Source: Symsagittifera roscoffensis
Taxonomy: Eukaryota > Xenacoelomorpha > Acoela > Convolutidae
Length of the DNA stretch: 60,000 bases
Direction: 5' to 3'
NCBI RefSeq assembly: GCF_963678635.1
Contig: NC_087067.1
Location: forward strand, 24,747,547 to 24,807,546
Shown: in pieces, positions 46,430 through 56,239 of the stretch
Layout: each line of letters opens with the position of its first letter
Position numbering within the stretch: position 1 is the stretch's first letter
Made by a program: the position numbers and the translations under genes
The notes under the pieces: model-generated
What the model was told of the DNA's origin: nothing
The model's input: only the letters and a program-made list of their open reading frames with translations
Database searches by the model: none

Positions 46430-46610
46430 AAGTGTACATGCAATTATTGGGATTTTTTTCTGGGCTAGGTAACTTTGCCTCACCCTCAAGCAACCTCTCC
46501 CTAAACATTTGATCCGGCCTTTCGATTGAGAGGCGGAGACGTAACCACATCACCACCGCTCCCCAACTATTTACGATTTCTTTGAGGGCTTTAAAGGGGC
46601 TATGGGTGCA
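46430..46610 (-). mobile_element. tRNA-derived SINE, third head type (Glu-like)
   Basis: On the minus strand: GGGGAGCGGTGGTGATGTGG then TTACGTCTCCGCCTCTCAAT and CGAAAGGCCGGATCAAATG, resembling a tRNA with a CTC anticodon loop (CTCTCAA) and a decayed B box. No intact acceptor stem, so not a tRNA gene. Confidence 0.6.
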
Positions 46611-46826
46611 TCTCAACAAGGTGAAAGATTATTGAAGATACGAAAAGGCCTAAAATTAGATCTGCTATTACTTCATAAAACGTTCTGAAAAATCAATGGA
46701 TTTCCTCTATCGAAACTTTGATTTAATTTGCAATTCAGCGAAACATTTCGCGCACATCAAAAAATCTTGACCTTCCAAGGCACTGTCGTTCGTCCGCTTC
46801 AAAATTTTTTTATAATTTTGTTTTAA

Positions 46827-47060
46827 ACACAGAGGCGAAGCTGTGCTTCGCAAACAAGCAGGAACACAAAAAAAAGCAGCCTTAGTGAAATAGAAAGAAG
46901 AAATAAGCCTCGAATTAGAAAAATTTCGCTAAGTATCTGATTCAAACCTGCAACCTTGGGAATTGCAGTCTCACTACCTGTCCTCTCGACCACGGAACCT
47001 GAACTATCGCGAAACACTAAGTCTCAAATAGAGCAGCCACATATGCTAATAAATTGCCAA
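46827..47060 (-). mobile_element. SINE family 1, minus strand, shortened
   Basis: The tail hairpin GCGAAGC-TGT-GCTTCGC lies at 46835-46851. The head on the minus strand is followed by GTTTCGCGATAG and the body is truncated near 47060. Confidence 0.75.
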
Positions 47061-47750
47061 TGAGATGCAGCAAAAAGGGGCACCAAATACAAATGACGCA
47101 ATTTGGCATGTATAATTTTTAATATGGCCAACTGAAGGCATCCACATTAAATTGTCAAGTAATAAATTGGAACGCATAAAGCCACATTACGTATAAAATA
47201 CTCAGTTCAAAAAACTGCGAGATATACGGAGTTAGAAAACTTCGAAAATCGAGTTTTTAGTATTGTTATGTTGTTTGAAACAAATAGCTTTTTTCGGTCC
47301 ATTTCATCAATTTAAATTTATCAACTAAGTTAACGTATTACTAATCGAATATGACAGCACATTCAGTCAAAAAGACGTCACGAAAAGTGGCACCAATATT
47401 TGCGACTTGGTTGAAAAAACAAAACAAAGACTTGTCGTATATCACACCACGCTCTGTAAACCTCGATAGTTCAATCACTGTTAAAAATTTTATTCTAAGG
47501 ATTACGTTTTCTTTATAATATGAATGAACATAGCGGTTACTTTGCAATTAGCACAGAATGTTCCGACCATAGTCTTTAAAAAACTTATATTTTTTCAAAT
47601 TAGTGCAATTTTTTCTGAGTGGTGTCATAAAAGGATCAGACATAAAATTGTAAATTAGGCATATTCAACAATCAAAGTGCTATAAGTAAAATGAGCAACA
47701 AATTATGCAGAAAAAGAAAAACATGCAAGTTTTTTTTTTTAATTTTGCAG

Positions 47751-47774
47751 ATTCAACAATTTAAATTGTTGAAT
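47751..47774. repeat. Perfect 24-bp palindrome
   Basis: ATTCAACAATTT followed immediately by AAATTGTTGAAT, with no loop. The surrounding DNA has no gene. Confidence 0.9.
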
Positions 47775-48149
47775 TTTTTTGAAGTTTTTGGTTCCCAAAA
47801 AAAAAAGTGGTAAAATTCCAAAAAATAATTTTACTAGCTTGAAACTAAGTTTTCAGGGCTTAAATTAAGCATAAATAAGCTGCTGTAAGCCTGCTCGCTC
47901 GCTTTATTCGCTCGAAATTGAAATAAAAATCGAAAATTTTAAACAAGGTTTTCTCAATACTGAGCTAATTTTTTGCAATTTTTTTTTATGTCGGTCGAAT
48001 CACGACTGAAAGGGCTTCAATTTTGTGTACCACTCTACCCATTCCGATGATTTGTTGTACCTGATTTTGCGTGGGAAAACTAAAAACACTCGAATACAAA
48101 ATTTCTCCCCATTTTCAATGGCCGAACTACTAGGATGTGACCAAGTTGC

Positions 48150-48380
48150 TTCGCAAACACTATGAAATTATGAGTCTCAGGCATTGACCACTTAATTAAT
48201 CACAAACACTGACCAGAAATAAAGCAGAAAACAGATGCTATGATATTTCCAATTCTACAGATCGAGATAATTGCAAAAGTTTCACCAAATAAGTGAACAC
48301 TTTTCATGAAGACTTATTTGCGAGTTAGGTTAGAAAAAACGATGGTTGGTACTAATACACTACGCTGCTGACTAGAGTAG
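48150..48380 (-). mobile_element. SINE family 1, minus strand, partial
   Basis: Keeps GCAGAAAACAGATGCTATG, TTTGCGAGTTAGGTTAGAAA and ACTACGCTGC; the tail side is degraded. Preceded at 48010-48130 by the same dispersed repeat that neighbours other copies. Confidence 0.7.
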
Positions 48381-48933
48381 AAAACAAAATTTAACACTCT
48401 TATCGGATATTTCAAAACGTTCACTTCGGCAAAAATTTTAATATCAATATATTGACATTTTAACATGTCAACCCAGGGACTTCTCGAACATATGTCATCT
48501 GGGACACCAATTAAACTAATGTACAGATGATAAATTGCAGTTTATTATATGACTATCTGTCGTACTAGCGGTCAATTCTCGGCTGCTCCCAGGTCTTCCC
48601 TTGTCAGTTTCAACAACAAAAATTAATGAGTTGCTTGAAAATCATCAATGCAATATCTTCATCGATACTCCTACGAAGTCCTCTTTGACCGGCTAGATTT
48701 TGAATTCTTATTTTATCCCATTTTTAATATCTATGTTATCTTCAGATCAAAAATTATGATAAAACTTATTCATTTCTACGCAACTCAGCTCAATTAGTTG
48801 GATAAAGAACTGCGTGCTTAATTCGACAAAAAAAGATACAGTAAAAACTTAAATTGAGGCTTTGAACTAACTATAAAGTAAAAATATAAAAACGAAATAT
48901 AAACATATCATTAATTTTGGCGGTTATATATCA

Positions 48934-49119
48934 GTATTCAGACAACCGCGTATTCATACTCGTCAGTAAGCAGACAAGCATTTTATTAGCCAATCAGAAT
49001 CGAGACAAGAAATTAATAACTATTTATTTCGTAAGTTAGCTTTCTCATCTCGATTCTGATTGGTTAAAACAGTACTTGTCTGCTTACTGACGAGTATAAA
49101 TACGCGGTTGTCTAAATAC
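48934..49119. repeat. Fold-back inverted repeat, ~72-bp arms, ~42-bp loop
   Basis: The left arm starts GTATTCAGACAACCGCGTAT and the right arm ends CGCGGTTGTCTAAATAC; both contain CGTCAGTAAGCAGACAAG and CCAATCAGAATCGAGA in opposite sense with few mismatches. It starts 46 bp past the stop codon of the SKIC3-like gene and holds AATAAA signals on that gene's strand. No clear target duplication was seen. Confidence 0.93.
49023..49028 (-). promoter_or_regulatory. Candidate polyadenylation signal for the SKIC3-like gene
   Basis: TTTATT on plus equals AATAAA on minus, about 137 bp past the stop codon and inside the loop of the fold-back. A second AATAAA lies at 48982-48987 in the left arm. Confidence 0.4.
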
Positions 49120-49164
49120 AGATCGCACGTCAATTTTGCATACTATACCCAGAAAAAGCTTAGC

Positions 49165-52100
49165 TTACAAGTTTGTTAGTGAGTCTACGTAGCTCTCCGG
49201 GCAAACTATGCCCACATTTCGAATCAAGTCTATCTGATTTTCTATAAGATCTTCGGATGCTTTACTTTGATATGTTAATCTGATAATGTCAGACAAAAAG
49301 TTCCTGTCACAAAACTTGGACAGTATTGGCGCGCAATTTTCCATTTTTGCGGAAAAATTTGCGCTATTAGCAGACATTTTTGAGTAAAATCGTAACGAAT
49401 AAATAAACAGACTCCAGTTATCGGCAAGCCAAGGTTTTCTGTGAATATTTTTCTGGGCAACCTTCAGAATTTCTTCGAATTGAACATTCAGAATAAGTTC
49501 AATCATTACGCAATAATTCAGAGTGACTTCTTTTTGGATTTCAAACTTTCCATCGAAACTTTTTATTTTCTCTCTCAGTTGCAAAGCTGTGCAGAATTTA
49601 CCCATTTTTATCAGTTCAAAAAACATCTTAAAAACACAAGAAGGGTTAAAGTTTGAAAAGTAACCTTTCTGCAAATTTCTCAAAATTGTTCTCCTAAATT
49701 CATTAGAGTTTTCACCTCGATCGACATCAATAACTTCCAGGTTTTCACTTGTGAACGATTTCAAGCATTTTTGATGTAAGATGAAAACATTGTCTTCAAT
49801 TTTACGCTCTTCAATTTCACGCGTTAGCTGAATTGAATTTTCAAACTCGTTAAGAACATTCTCCCCAATTTGGTAGGCATATTTCACAGCAAATCGCAGC
49901 AGTGACGCTTTCAAGAGGTCTGCATTTATTTGTGATTTCGAACTTTTTAAGTAACAATTTAAAGCTAACTTTGGAAGCTCTAGTTTTTCATGAAAAACTC
50001 CGAGCATCCATAACATTTCAGATTTCTCTCTTTTGGAAACTTGAGCATCGCGCACGTAATTCGAAATCGCGTTGATAATTCTAAACACATACTTCGATTC
50101 AATGGCTTTACTAGACTCTAAAACGTTTCTTGCTAGCAACAAATATTGACCTTTTAAAGGTTCTTCAAATTTTGAATCCAGAGTATTTAAAACATACGCT
50201 GGCTTTGCATACGAACCCTGTGACTTTTGAATTTGATTGTAAAAAATATTAAAACTATTTGAGGGTTCAATTTGCTGGATGTAATCGAATACTTTCGATG
50301 CCGATTCATATTTCCCTGTTTTAAAATATAGCAGTCCCAAGTAGCCCAACGGTTTGAGATCATCTTCATCTAAACTGAATGCCTTCAGGAAAGAATGTTG
50401 AGCTAAATTAAAATGAGCTACTTCTGAACACGCTGCGAGCGATCCCAAAAACATCCACATTTTTTGACTGCTTTCATCAAGAGATACGGCAATTTTTGCG
50501 TTAAGTAATGAAAGTTCTAAGAATTTTTTGATCTTCAGTGCGAAACAGCATTTAGCAAGATCACGCCAAGCGTTCGGAGAGTTGATGCCATTTGAATACC
50601 TGATGACATTTTTATAGCACTTATAAGCCAAAAAGAGCATTCCACTTTTGTTAACTCGCGTTGTTCGACTTTGTTTATTCTGAACATACCCTGGAATTTC
50701 GAAATATTCTGATTTAGAGCAGTTTTCAGACAACATTAGAGCATCCGCTAGAACTTTCCAGGCGAGCGCTTCTGTCGGAAACCTTTCGACCGATTCGAAC
50801 CCCGAACTAATTGCCGACTGTAAATTGTCATTGACTTGGTTTGTACCTGCCAGAGATTGAAACTGGCCATTAATCTGTTTATTAATAGTTACAGTTTGTT
50901 CACAGATAGCCAGCAAACTATCTCGATTGATTGTCAAAGCGGTCTTAAAATCATCTCTAGCGAAATTTAATTGACCCATGTACAATCTACTGGAAGCCAC
51001 TATGAAACTAGCAGCTTTGAGTTCAAAATCGCTTTTGTAAGCGTCGACTAAAAACGATTCGTTTTTCTGCAGTAATTTCAATGCCTCCAACGCGCAGTTA
51101 CGCGATGATTGATAACTTTCAGTTTTGTAAAATATAACTGCAATTAGTAACCAGCTAAGGTGGTTTTTCCTGTCATGAGTTCTGCATTGACTGATACACT
51201 CGGCTGAAAAATGATACTCTTCAATTGAGAACAAATCGATCGCTAAGCGAAGCCAAATTTTATACTGAGTTTTAGAATCAAAGCATGCGAGACGCCTCCT
51301 GTAATGATCGACTAAAGTTTCGTATGAGATCAATTCGAAAAGCAGTCTGCCGTAAATCTTGATCGATTTCAAATGCAGGGGATTTGCTTCGAAGCAATTT
51401 TGAAAAGATTCTAATGCATCTTGCAACAGATCACTAGCGTAGAAATACAACCCGTAGGCATAATTTACTTCACACGAAAACGGATCTAAGATTTCCAACT
51501 TTTCGATATTTTCGAGAACTTCATCTAAATTACATCCATCTGCACCGATATTTTCGTCAGCATCTATTTCTTTCTGCTTTCTACCATTGATAAACTCTTT
51601 AAAGCTGTGAACAATTTTTATCAGCAGAAGGTCAAAATTGTGCGGATCAATTTCAAGGCCTTCTTCGATATTTCTGATAAACTCCAACCAAGTTTTGTTG
51701 GTTGACATTTTTCGGTTTAAGAGAGCTTTGAGGTACCAATATTCCCAATTACTATCAGCAATAGGCTTTAAAGACTCGTGCGCTTTTTCGAACTCTTGGC
51801 TGAGGATATATGATTCTACGATAGCTGAATGAAACTTGACTTGTTTTGTTCCAGAGGATTTATCGGTTTGATCTTGAACCATCTCATTGCAAAGATCGAT
51901 AACTTCCTGTTCGAACTTTATTTTTGACATATTTTGGAAGCCCATTAATTCGATATATTTGAGAAGAACTTTCAGTTTTACCTTCAAATTTGTCGATAGT
52001 TTTTTCGAAAATTCTAAAAGACCCATCATCAAATCCATCTTAACAATGGTCGCATCTAATTTAGTTTTTGTCAAAACACAGACGTACAAAATGATAATTC

Positions 52101-53100
52101 CTAGCAGAAAATCTTTATTGTGAACTGAAAAAGCGCTGATTAGTTTACTTTGATTTAGCTTGACAGATTCAATAAAGGCATGTTTGTCGAAGCTTCCATC
52201 CCAACTCCGACGTACAAATTTCTGTGTGAAAAACAAAATGGAATGCGAAATGTTTCGTATTGTTGGTTTGACACTTCTGCCATCGTCCGGAAGTTGGGAT
52301 AAATTTTCCAGCATAAGAATTGAATTTTCATCAAGTTTCGGCATTTCAAACGATTCTGCTAATTTAGTGCAGAAGTCCAGCTGAATCAAATTCAATAATT
52401 CACTATGCAAAACCCAAGCATCAGGGCTGTTTAAAAAAATACTGTTCGATACGTCAAAAAGTTCAGATAATTTTTGCGACTTATAGCCTAAATCACAGTA
52501 CTTTTTATACAAGTCTAGAGCTTCGTTGTCGCAGTCAAGGTTTCCAGAAAATTTTAGAATCTTTTGATGAAGCATTTCAAACAAAAACACAGTTTCATCT
52601 TCATTTAAATCAGCGTCCCTGTCGTATAGAGCAATCAAAGTATTAAATTTATCGTCTTTTGAAAGCAAACTTATATCGACTTCTTCTAACAAACTTCTGA
52701 TTTGCTCAATTGGTTCCTTGACTCGCACACCCAAGTTGAGCATCTTCAATGTATACACTTGATATTTTTCAATGTCACCATTATCTTGGGAAAACTTTCG
52801 CATCAATTCTAGAGCAGTCTTCAACTTTTCTTCATTCACTTCGAACTTGTCAGACAGGCTCACAAATGCAACGGCAGGCAAGGGCTTCTCTGGTTGAAGA
52901 GACATTGCGGTTATTAGTGTTTGTTGGGCGTCGGGGTACATACCAGTAGCCATTTCGCACTTGCTTTTGTAGACCAAAGACTTGAAATCATTCGGATTTT
53001 GAGACAAGATTTTGTCCACATAAATCATAGCCGCTGAATAATTCAGGCTCTTAATGAATCGCTCGATGAGCTCGTGGTCTTTCTTGAAACTTTTCGACAT
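49165..53100 (-). CDS. SKIC3: SKI complex scaffold subunit, SKIC3/TTC37-like TPR protein
   Basis: A single ORF of 1311 codons from ATG at 53098-53100 to TAA. SKIC3 is the tetratricopeptide scaffold that holds the SKI2 helicase and SKI8 and delivers mRNA to the cytoplasmic exosome for 3'-5' decay. TPR-like helix pairs run along the protein: residues about 15-85 at the N-terminus, about 545-590 (YGLYFYASDLLQDALESF), and the family's best block at about 880-960. There LGSLAACSEVAHFNLAQHSF, LGYLGLLYFKTGKYESASKV and a QGSY string align with human VACYSGIGNYALAQHCF, NLGVLYLTNENIEQAHEAF and VGSYD. Human TTC37 is 1564 aa, so this one is about 250 residues shorter and diverged. No membrane segment or signal peptide. 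Absence of introns is unusual next to the seven-exon gene to the left. Alternative: another long TPR protein, judged less likely. Confidence 0.85.
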   Translation of the reverse strand: MSKSFKKDHELIERFIKSLNYSAAMIYVDKILSQNPNDFKSLVYKSKCEMATGMYPDAQQTLITAMSLQPEKPLPAVAFVSLSDKFEVNEEKLKTALELMRKFSQDNGDIEKYQVYTLKMLNLGVRVKEPIEQIRSLLEEVDISLLSKDDKFNTLIALYDRDADLNEDETVFLFEMLHQKILKFSGNLDCDNEALDLYKKYCDLGYKSQKLSELFDVSNSIFLNSPDAWVLHSELLNLIQLDFCTKLAESFEMPKLDENSILMLENLSQLPDDGRSVKPTIRNISHSILFFTQKFVRRSWDGSFDKHAFIESVKLNQSKLISAFSVHNKDFLLGIIILYVCVLTKTKLDATIVKMDLMMGLLEFSKKLSTNLKVKLKVLLKYIELMGFQNMSKIKFEQEVIDLCNEMVQDQTDKSSGTKQVKFHSAIVESYILSQEFEKAHESLKPIADSNWEYWYLKALLNRKMSTNKTWLEFIRNIEEGLEIDPHNFDLLLIKIVHSFKEFINGRKQKEIDADENIGADGCNLDEVLENIEKLEILDPFSCEVNYAYGLYFYASDLLQDALESFQNCFEANPLHLKSIKIYGRLLFELISYETLVDHYRRRLACFDSKTQYKIWLRLAIDLFSIEEYHFSAECISQCRTHDRKNHLSWLLIAVIFYKTESYQSSRNCALEALKLLQKNESFLVDAYKSDFELKAASFIVASSRLYMGQLNFARDDFKTALTINRDSLLAICEQTVTINKQINGQFQSLAGTNQVNDNLQSAISSGFESVERFPTEALAWKVLADALMLSENCSKSEYFEIPGYVQNKQSRTTRVNKSGMLFLAYKCYKNVIRYSNGINSPNAWRDLAKCCFALKIKKFLELSLLNAKIAVSLDESSQKMWMFLGSLAACSEVAHFNLAQHSFLKAFSLDEDDLKPLGYLGLLYFKTGKYESASKVFDYIQQIEPSNSFNIFYNQIQKSQGSYAKPAYVLNTLDSKFEEPLKGQYLLLARNVLESSKAIESKYVFRIINAISNYVRDAQVSKREKSEMLWMLGVFHEKLELPKLALNCYLKSSKSQINADLLKASLLRFAVKYAYQIGENVLNEFENSIQLTREIEERKIEDNVFILHQKCLKSFTSENLEVIDVDRGENSNEFRRTILRNLQKGYFSNFNPSCVFKMFFELIKMGKFCTALQLREKIKSFDGKFEIQKEVTLNYCVMIELILNVQFEEILKVAQKNIHRKPWLADNWSLFIYSLRFYSKMSANSANFSAKMENCAPILSKFCDRNFLSDIIRLTYQSKASEDLIENQIDLIRNVGIVCPESYVDSLTNL

Positions 53101-54142
53101 ACCTTACATATTTTTATTTTCTAAAAAATAACAGTTTGAACCTAAATGAACGAATGCTCTGTTGTTACAGCTGAAAAACATTCAAATTGAAAAACATAAG
53201 AAACAATAAAATTCAAACGTTTTTTATGTTTAAATTTATTGAAGTCTTTTGAAGAGTTCCGAGTGGGTTGACTTTGAGCATTCAAAAGTTTAGGGCCAAA
53301 GTCTTTCATTAATAACGGCAATTTACAGGAAACAAAATAATAGCTAAATAAACCGACAGAATTAAAGCCGACAGCCAATCAGCTGAAAATCATCTAAAAC
53401 TGTTCGGCAAAATCATGATTTAAAGAGAAAGCAAATAAACATGAGAGCAAATTTTACTGAGCGATAACAAAGCCGAAAATACTTCATGCTTCAAAGCCGA
53501 AAATACTTCATGCTTCAAACCCTTCATGCCAAAAAAAAACAAACTTAAAAAATTACGTCCCACTTCCCCATCAGAACAAATACACGCACGCAAACTTCGA
53601 ATTGGCCGGATATTTAAAATGAAAAAACAATAAAAGCAACTACAATGAAAATTGTGTACAGCAAAAATCAACGTTTCTTAGATGCGGCATTTAAGACGAC
53701 AAAACATAAGCAGACAAATATTAGCTCGACAAATATGTTTCAAAAACAGATCCCGTTTAAAAAACAGCTCCTGGTCAGATTAGAACCCAGGACCTTCACT
53801 AGGCTGAGCGTGCAGGAGAAAATGAGCAATTTAAATTTATTAAGAACCACATCAAGAGATGAGTCCAGATGAGTCATTTGAACAAATTTTTTGACGGGAA
53901 AAAGTTTAGTAACCGATTGCGATACACTTGCTTACCGCCAGCGTAAAATAGTGAAAAAAATTCAAAAAAAGCCAAAAGAAAACTAGATCTATCCAAACAA
54001 AAAAACTAAGTTTGCAGAAAATGTCAAGAAAATAAAATGTAAAATGAGCATCGAAAGAAAACTTAACAAGCGGTGAAAAGTCGTAAAACTCAATCTCTTT
54101 CTTAAAAATAAAAACTATTATTATTATTCTCTACTTTTTCAG
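53101..54142. other. 5' flank of the SKIC3-like gene, repeats
   Basis: Contains a 24-bp unit repeated twice (53469-53516, starting AAAGCCGAAAATACTTC), a tRNA-like unit on the minus strand at 53750-53900 related to 9960-10150, and sequence at 53900-54080 related to 58600-58780. The promoter of SKIC3 must lie at its left end; no motif is singled out. Confidence 0.5.
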
Positions 54143-54182
54143 GTGAGATTTACGAAGATATCACTATGCCGACATATCTTGA
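54143..54182 (+). CDS. Candidate internal exon of an unknown gene (40 nt)
   Basis: Flanked by a strong acceptor (CTCTACTTTTTCAG) and donor (TTGA/GTAAGC). One frame reads EIYEDITMPTYL. The sequence is not part of the repeats that surround it. It enters in phase 1 and leaves in phase 2, which fits the next candidate exon at 54499. I do not recognise the protein. Confidence 0.38.
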
Positions 54183-54498
54183 GTAAGCGCCCGTTTAACT
54201 GTCAAAAAAGTAATTAAACTGCCTTACAATAAAAGTTGACCACTCGAAGGCTTTACTTACGCTCATCCCCATACGCAAATACAAGCAAACTTGGGCAACC
54301 ATTTGCTATGCAAGTAGCACAATGTTCTGACCAAAAAAATTAAAGAGCAACAGAATCCCCATTTCCTAGAAAAAGAAGCCGATAACTTAACCGTTGCAAC
54401 ATTCCAAATTACTAAAGCACATCGTTAACACAACAAAAAATTCAATTTGATTTTCTAAGGAAATGAATATATTAACATTTCATAGGCGATTTGTATAG

Positions 54499-54586
54499 TA
54501 GCTTGACATCAAAGAGTCTCAGCATGGGAAGTGTTTCTGTTAGACAAATTGAAAACAGGAACACAAGTCTAGAATACATTTTCTAG
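54499..54586 (+). CDS. Candidate terminal exon of an unknown gene
   Basis: Joined in phase to 54143-54182, it reads SLTSKSLSMGSVSVRQIENR and ends SLEYIF before TAG at 54584-54586. An AATAAA lies at 54615-54620, an ideal distance for a 3' end. The acceptor could also be at 54485, which keeps the same frame but not the phase. No upstream exon was found. Ser- and Tyr-rich; could be a cytoplasmic tail, but that is a guess. Confidence 0.38.
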
Positions 54587-54670
54587 TCGAAAACAAAACT
54601 CTTATTCCGATTTGAATAAAAAATTTGCATTTTTCTTTTAGTACTGATGGAGGAAAAAAAACATTGTTTC

Positions 54671-55096
54671 CAGGGGCGGATCTAGGATTTTCTCGAGGGG
54701 GGGCGGATTTTCAAAAAATTTTCCAAAATTTCGACGACCTTTTTTTTTTTTTTAGGTTGACCACATTGACTTTTCGAGCTCTCCCAAAGCACTGTTTTGC
54801 CCCTATTTTGGAAAAATGTTCTGCGCCGCAGGCAATTTTTTGAAAAAACAGTCAAAAAAGCCGTTTTTGGGCACTTTTTGAAAAGTTTTGACAAAAAAAT
54901 CGCGTTTTTTTTGGCGCTCGCTCCCCCTCAAAGTTAGTATATATTGGCACCGAAGGCGCCTTTAAAAAATTTAGGGTCGGTCGGCCAAAAATGGATTTCT
55001 GAAAAAGTATCAAAGGGGGGACCCTTTGGGTCGGCAGGGGGTCGAATCCCTGAGGGGGGGGGGGGCGTCCGCCCCCCCCCCCTAAATCCGCCCCTG
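54671..55096. mobile_element. hAT-type MITE with 8-bp target duplication
   Basis: Starts CAGGGGCGGATCTAGG and ends CCTAAATCCGCCCCTG, so about 15-16 bp of inverted repeat. It is flanked by ATTGTTTC at 54663-54670 and again at 55097-55104. The length of 426 bp, the CAGGG-type ends and the 8-bp duplication are typical of non-autonomous hAT elements. It has G-runs near its right end and no transposase. The exact duplication suggests a fairly recent insertion. Confidence 0.93.
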
Positions 55097-55488
55097 ATTG
55101 TTTCTGAACGTTTTAAAAAATCTGTCCAATACCAGACTCAGGAACTGATTAGAAAGACTCAGGAACACATTGATAAAAAATGAGATTCAAATAAAACATG
55201 AGAAGTCGATACAAGTCGTCAACAAATTTCCAAAACAGCTATCGTAGGAAAACAATTTTAACGCGTGGCAAAGTTGCACATTGAACCGTCACCCCCAACA
55301 AGATAATTAAAGCACCCTAAAGTCGTACCACCTCCCCTTATTGCTTGCCTCAATTCAGTTTAAATGAGCTATGCCGGATTAAACCGCCGAATCCTTTCTA
55401 AACCACACAACTTTCCTAAATGAACACATTTTCCAAAATGTTCAGATACCTTTTCAGTTTTCAATTTTAGACTCAAAACATCTGTATT

Positions 55489-55807
55489 ACACAGAGGCGA
55501 AAGCACTAACCACTCAGCCACGGACGCTTGATATGTACCAAACACTAGCAACAAATAAAGCAGAGAACAGATGCTATGCAATTTCCTGCGACCTTGAGAT
55601 TATGAGTCTCACGACCTAACCACTCCACCAATGATGACAGTCTATAACACTAGCATACAAATAATCAGAGAATAGATGCTACGAAATTTCCAATTTTACA
55701 GACCGGGATTATAGCACAAATGTCACCAAATGAGCAATTTTATTTGCGAGTTAGGTTGGAAAAAAGGTTCGTAATAATACACTACGCTCACAAGCTCGCA
55801 TGTGTAA
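55489..55807 (-). mobile_element. SINE family 1, composite copy with two tRNA heads
   Basis: On the minus strand two head-plus-body segments lie in tandem (CAGAGAACAGATGCTATG near 55560 and CAGAGAATAGATGCTACG near 55665), while the tail ACACAGAGGCGA abuts the first head directly, with the intervening part missing. Confidence 0.75.
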
Positions 55808-56069
55808 ATAGCCTCGGCATCGATTATATTTAAAGACGAGTTATTATGAACGTGCTGCAATGAAATAGCACATTGAAAAACGGAGCAATTAAAAGTGCGA
55901 CTTCGGTTCGAAAAAAGTATTCTCATTGCAAACCAGGTGTTTGCTTTTCACTTTTTAGAAAACTTCTCTTGGAAAAATAAAATATCACATTTACAATCTA
56001 AGCACAGAGAGAATCTTCCCTCAAAAAATTTGTCGCACAAGCAGTAACTTTTAACCTGTTTTGCCTAAG
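55808..56069. other. AT-rich spacer
   Basis: No gene or element recognised. Confidence 0.4.
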
Positions 56070-56239
56070 ACGAAATTTCTTTGGAATACTTTGTTACAAT
56101 TGATCGAATGAATCATGAGAGGGCTTTGATAACTGGTATTTCTCATATCCATCGTGGTACCGGATTATGCGTGGCAAACAAAACACACGACTACACATTT
56201 ATTTCTGTCCCACATTGTTGTCGGAAGCATGAACCGTTT
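56070..56239 (+). CDS. Candidate exon of an unknown gene
   Basis: Acceptor TAACCTGTTTTGCCTAAG and a textbook donor (CCGTTT/GTAAGT) bracket 170 nt open in one frame, reading EYFVTIDRMNHERALITG, HRGTGLCVANK and SVPHCCRKHEPF. Cys/His content and lower AT than the surroundings suggest coding. No family recognised and no partner exon found; its phase does not fit directly onto 54143-54182. Confidence 0.3.
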
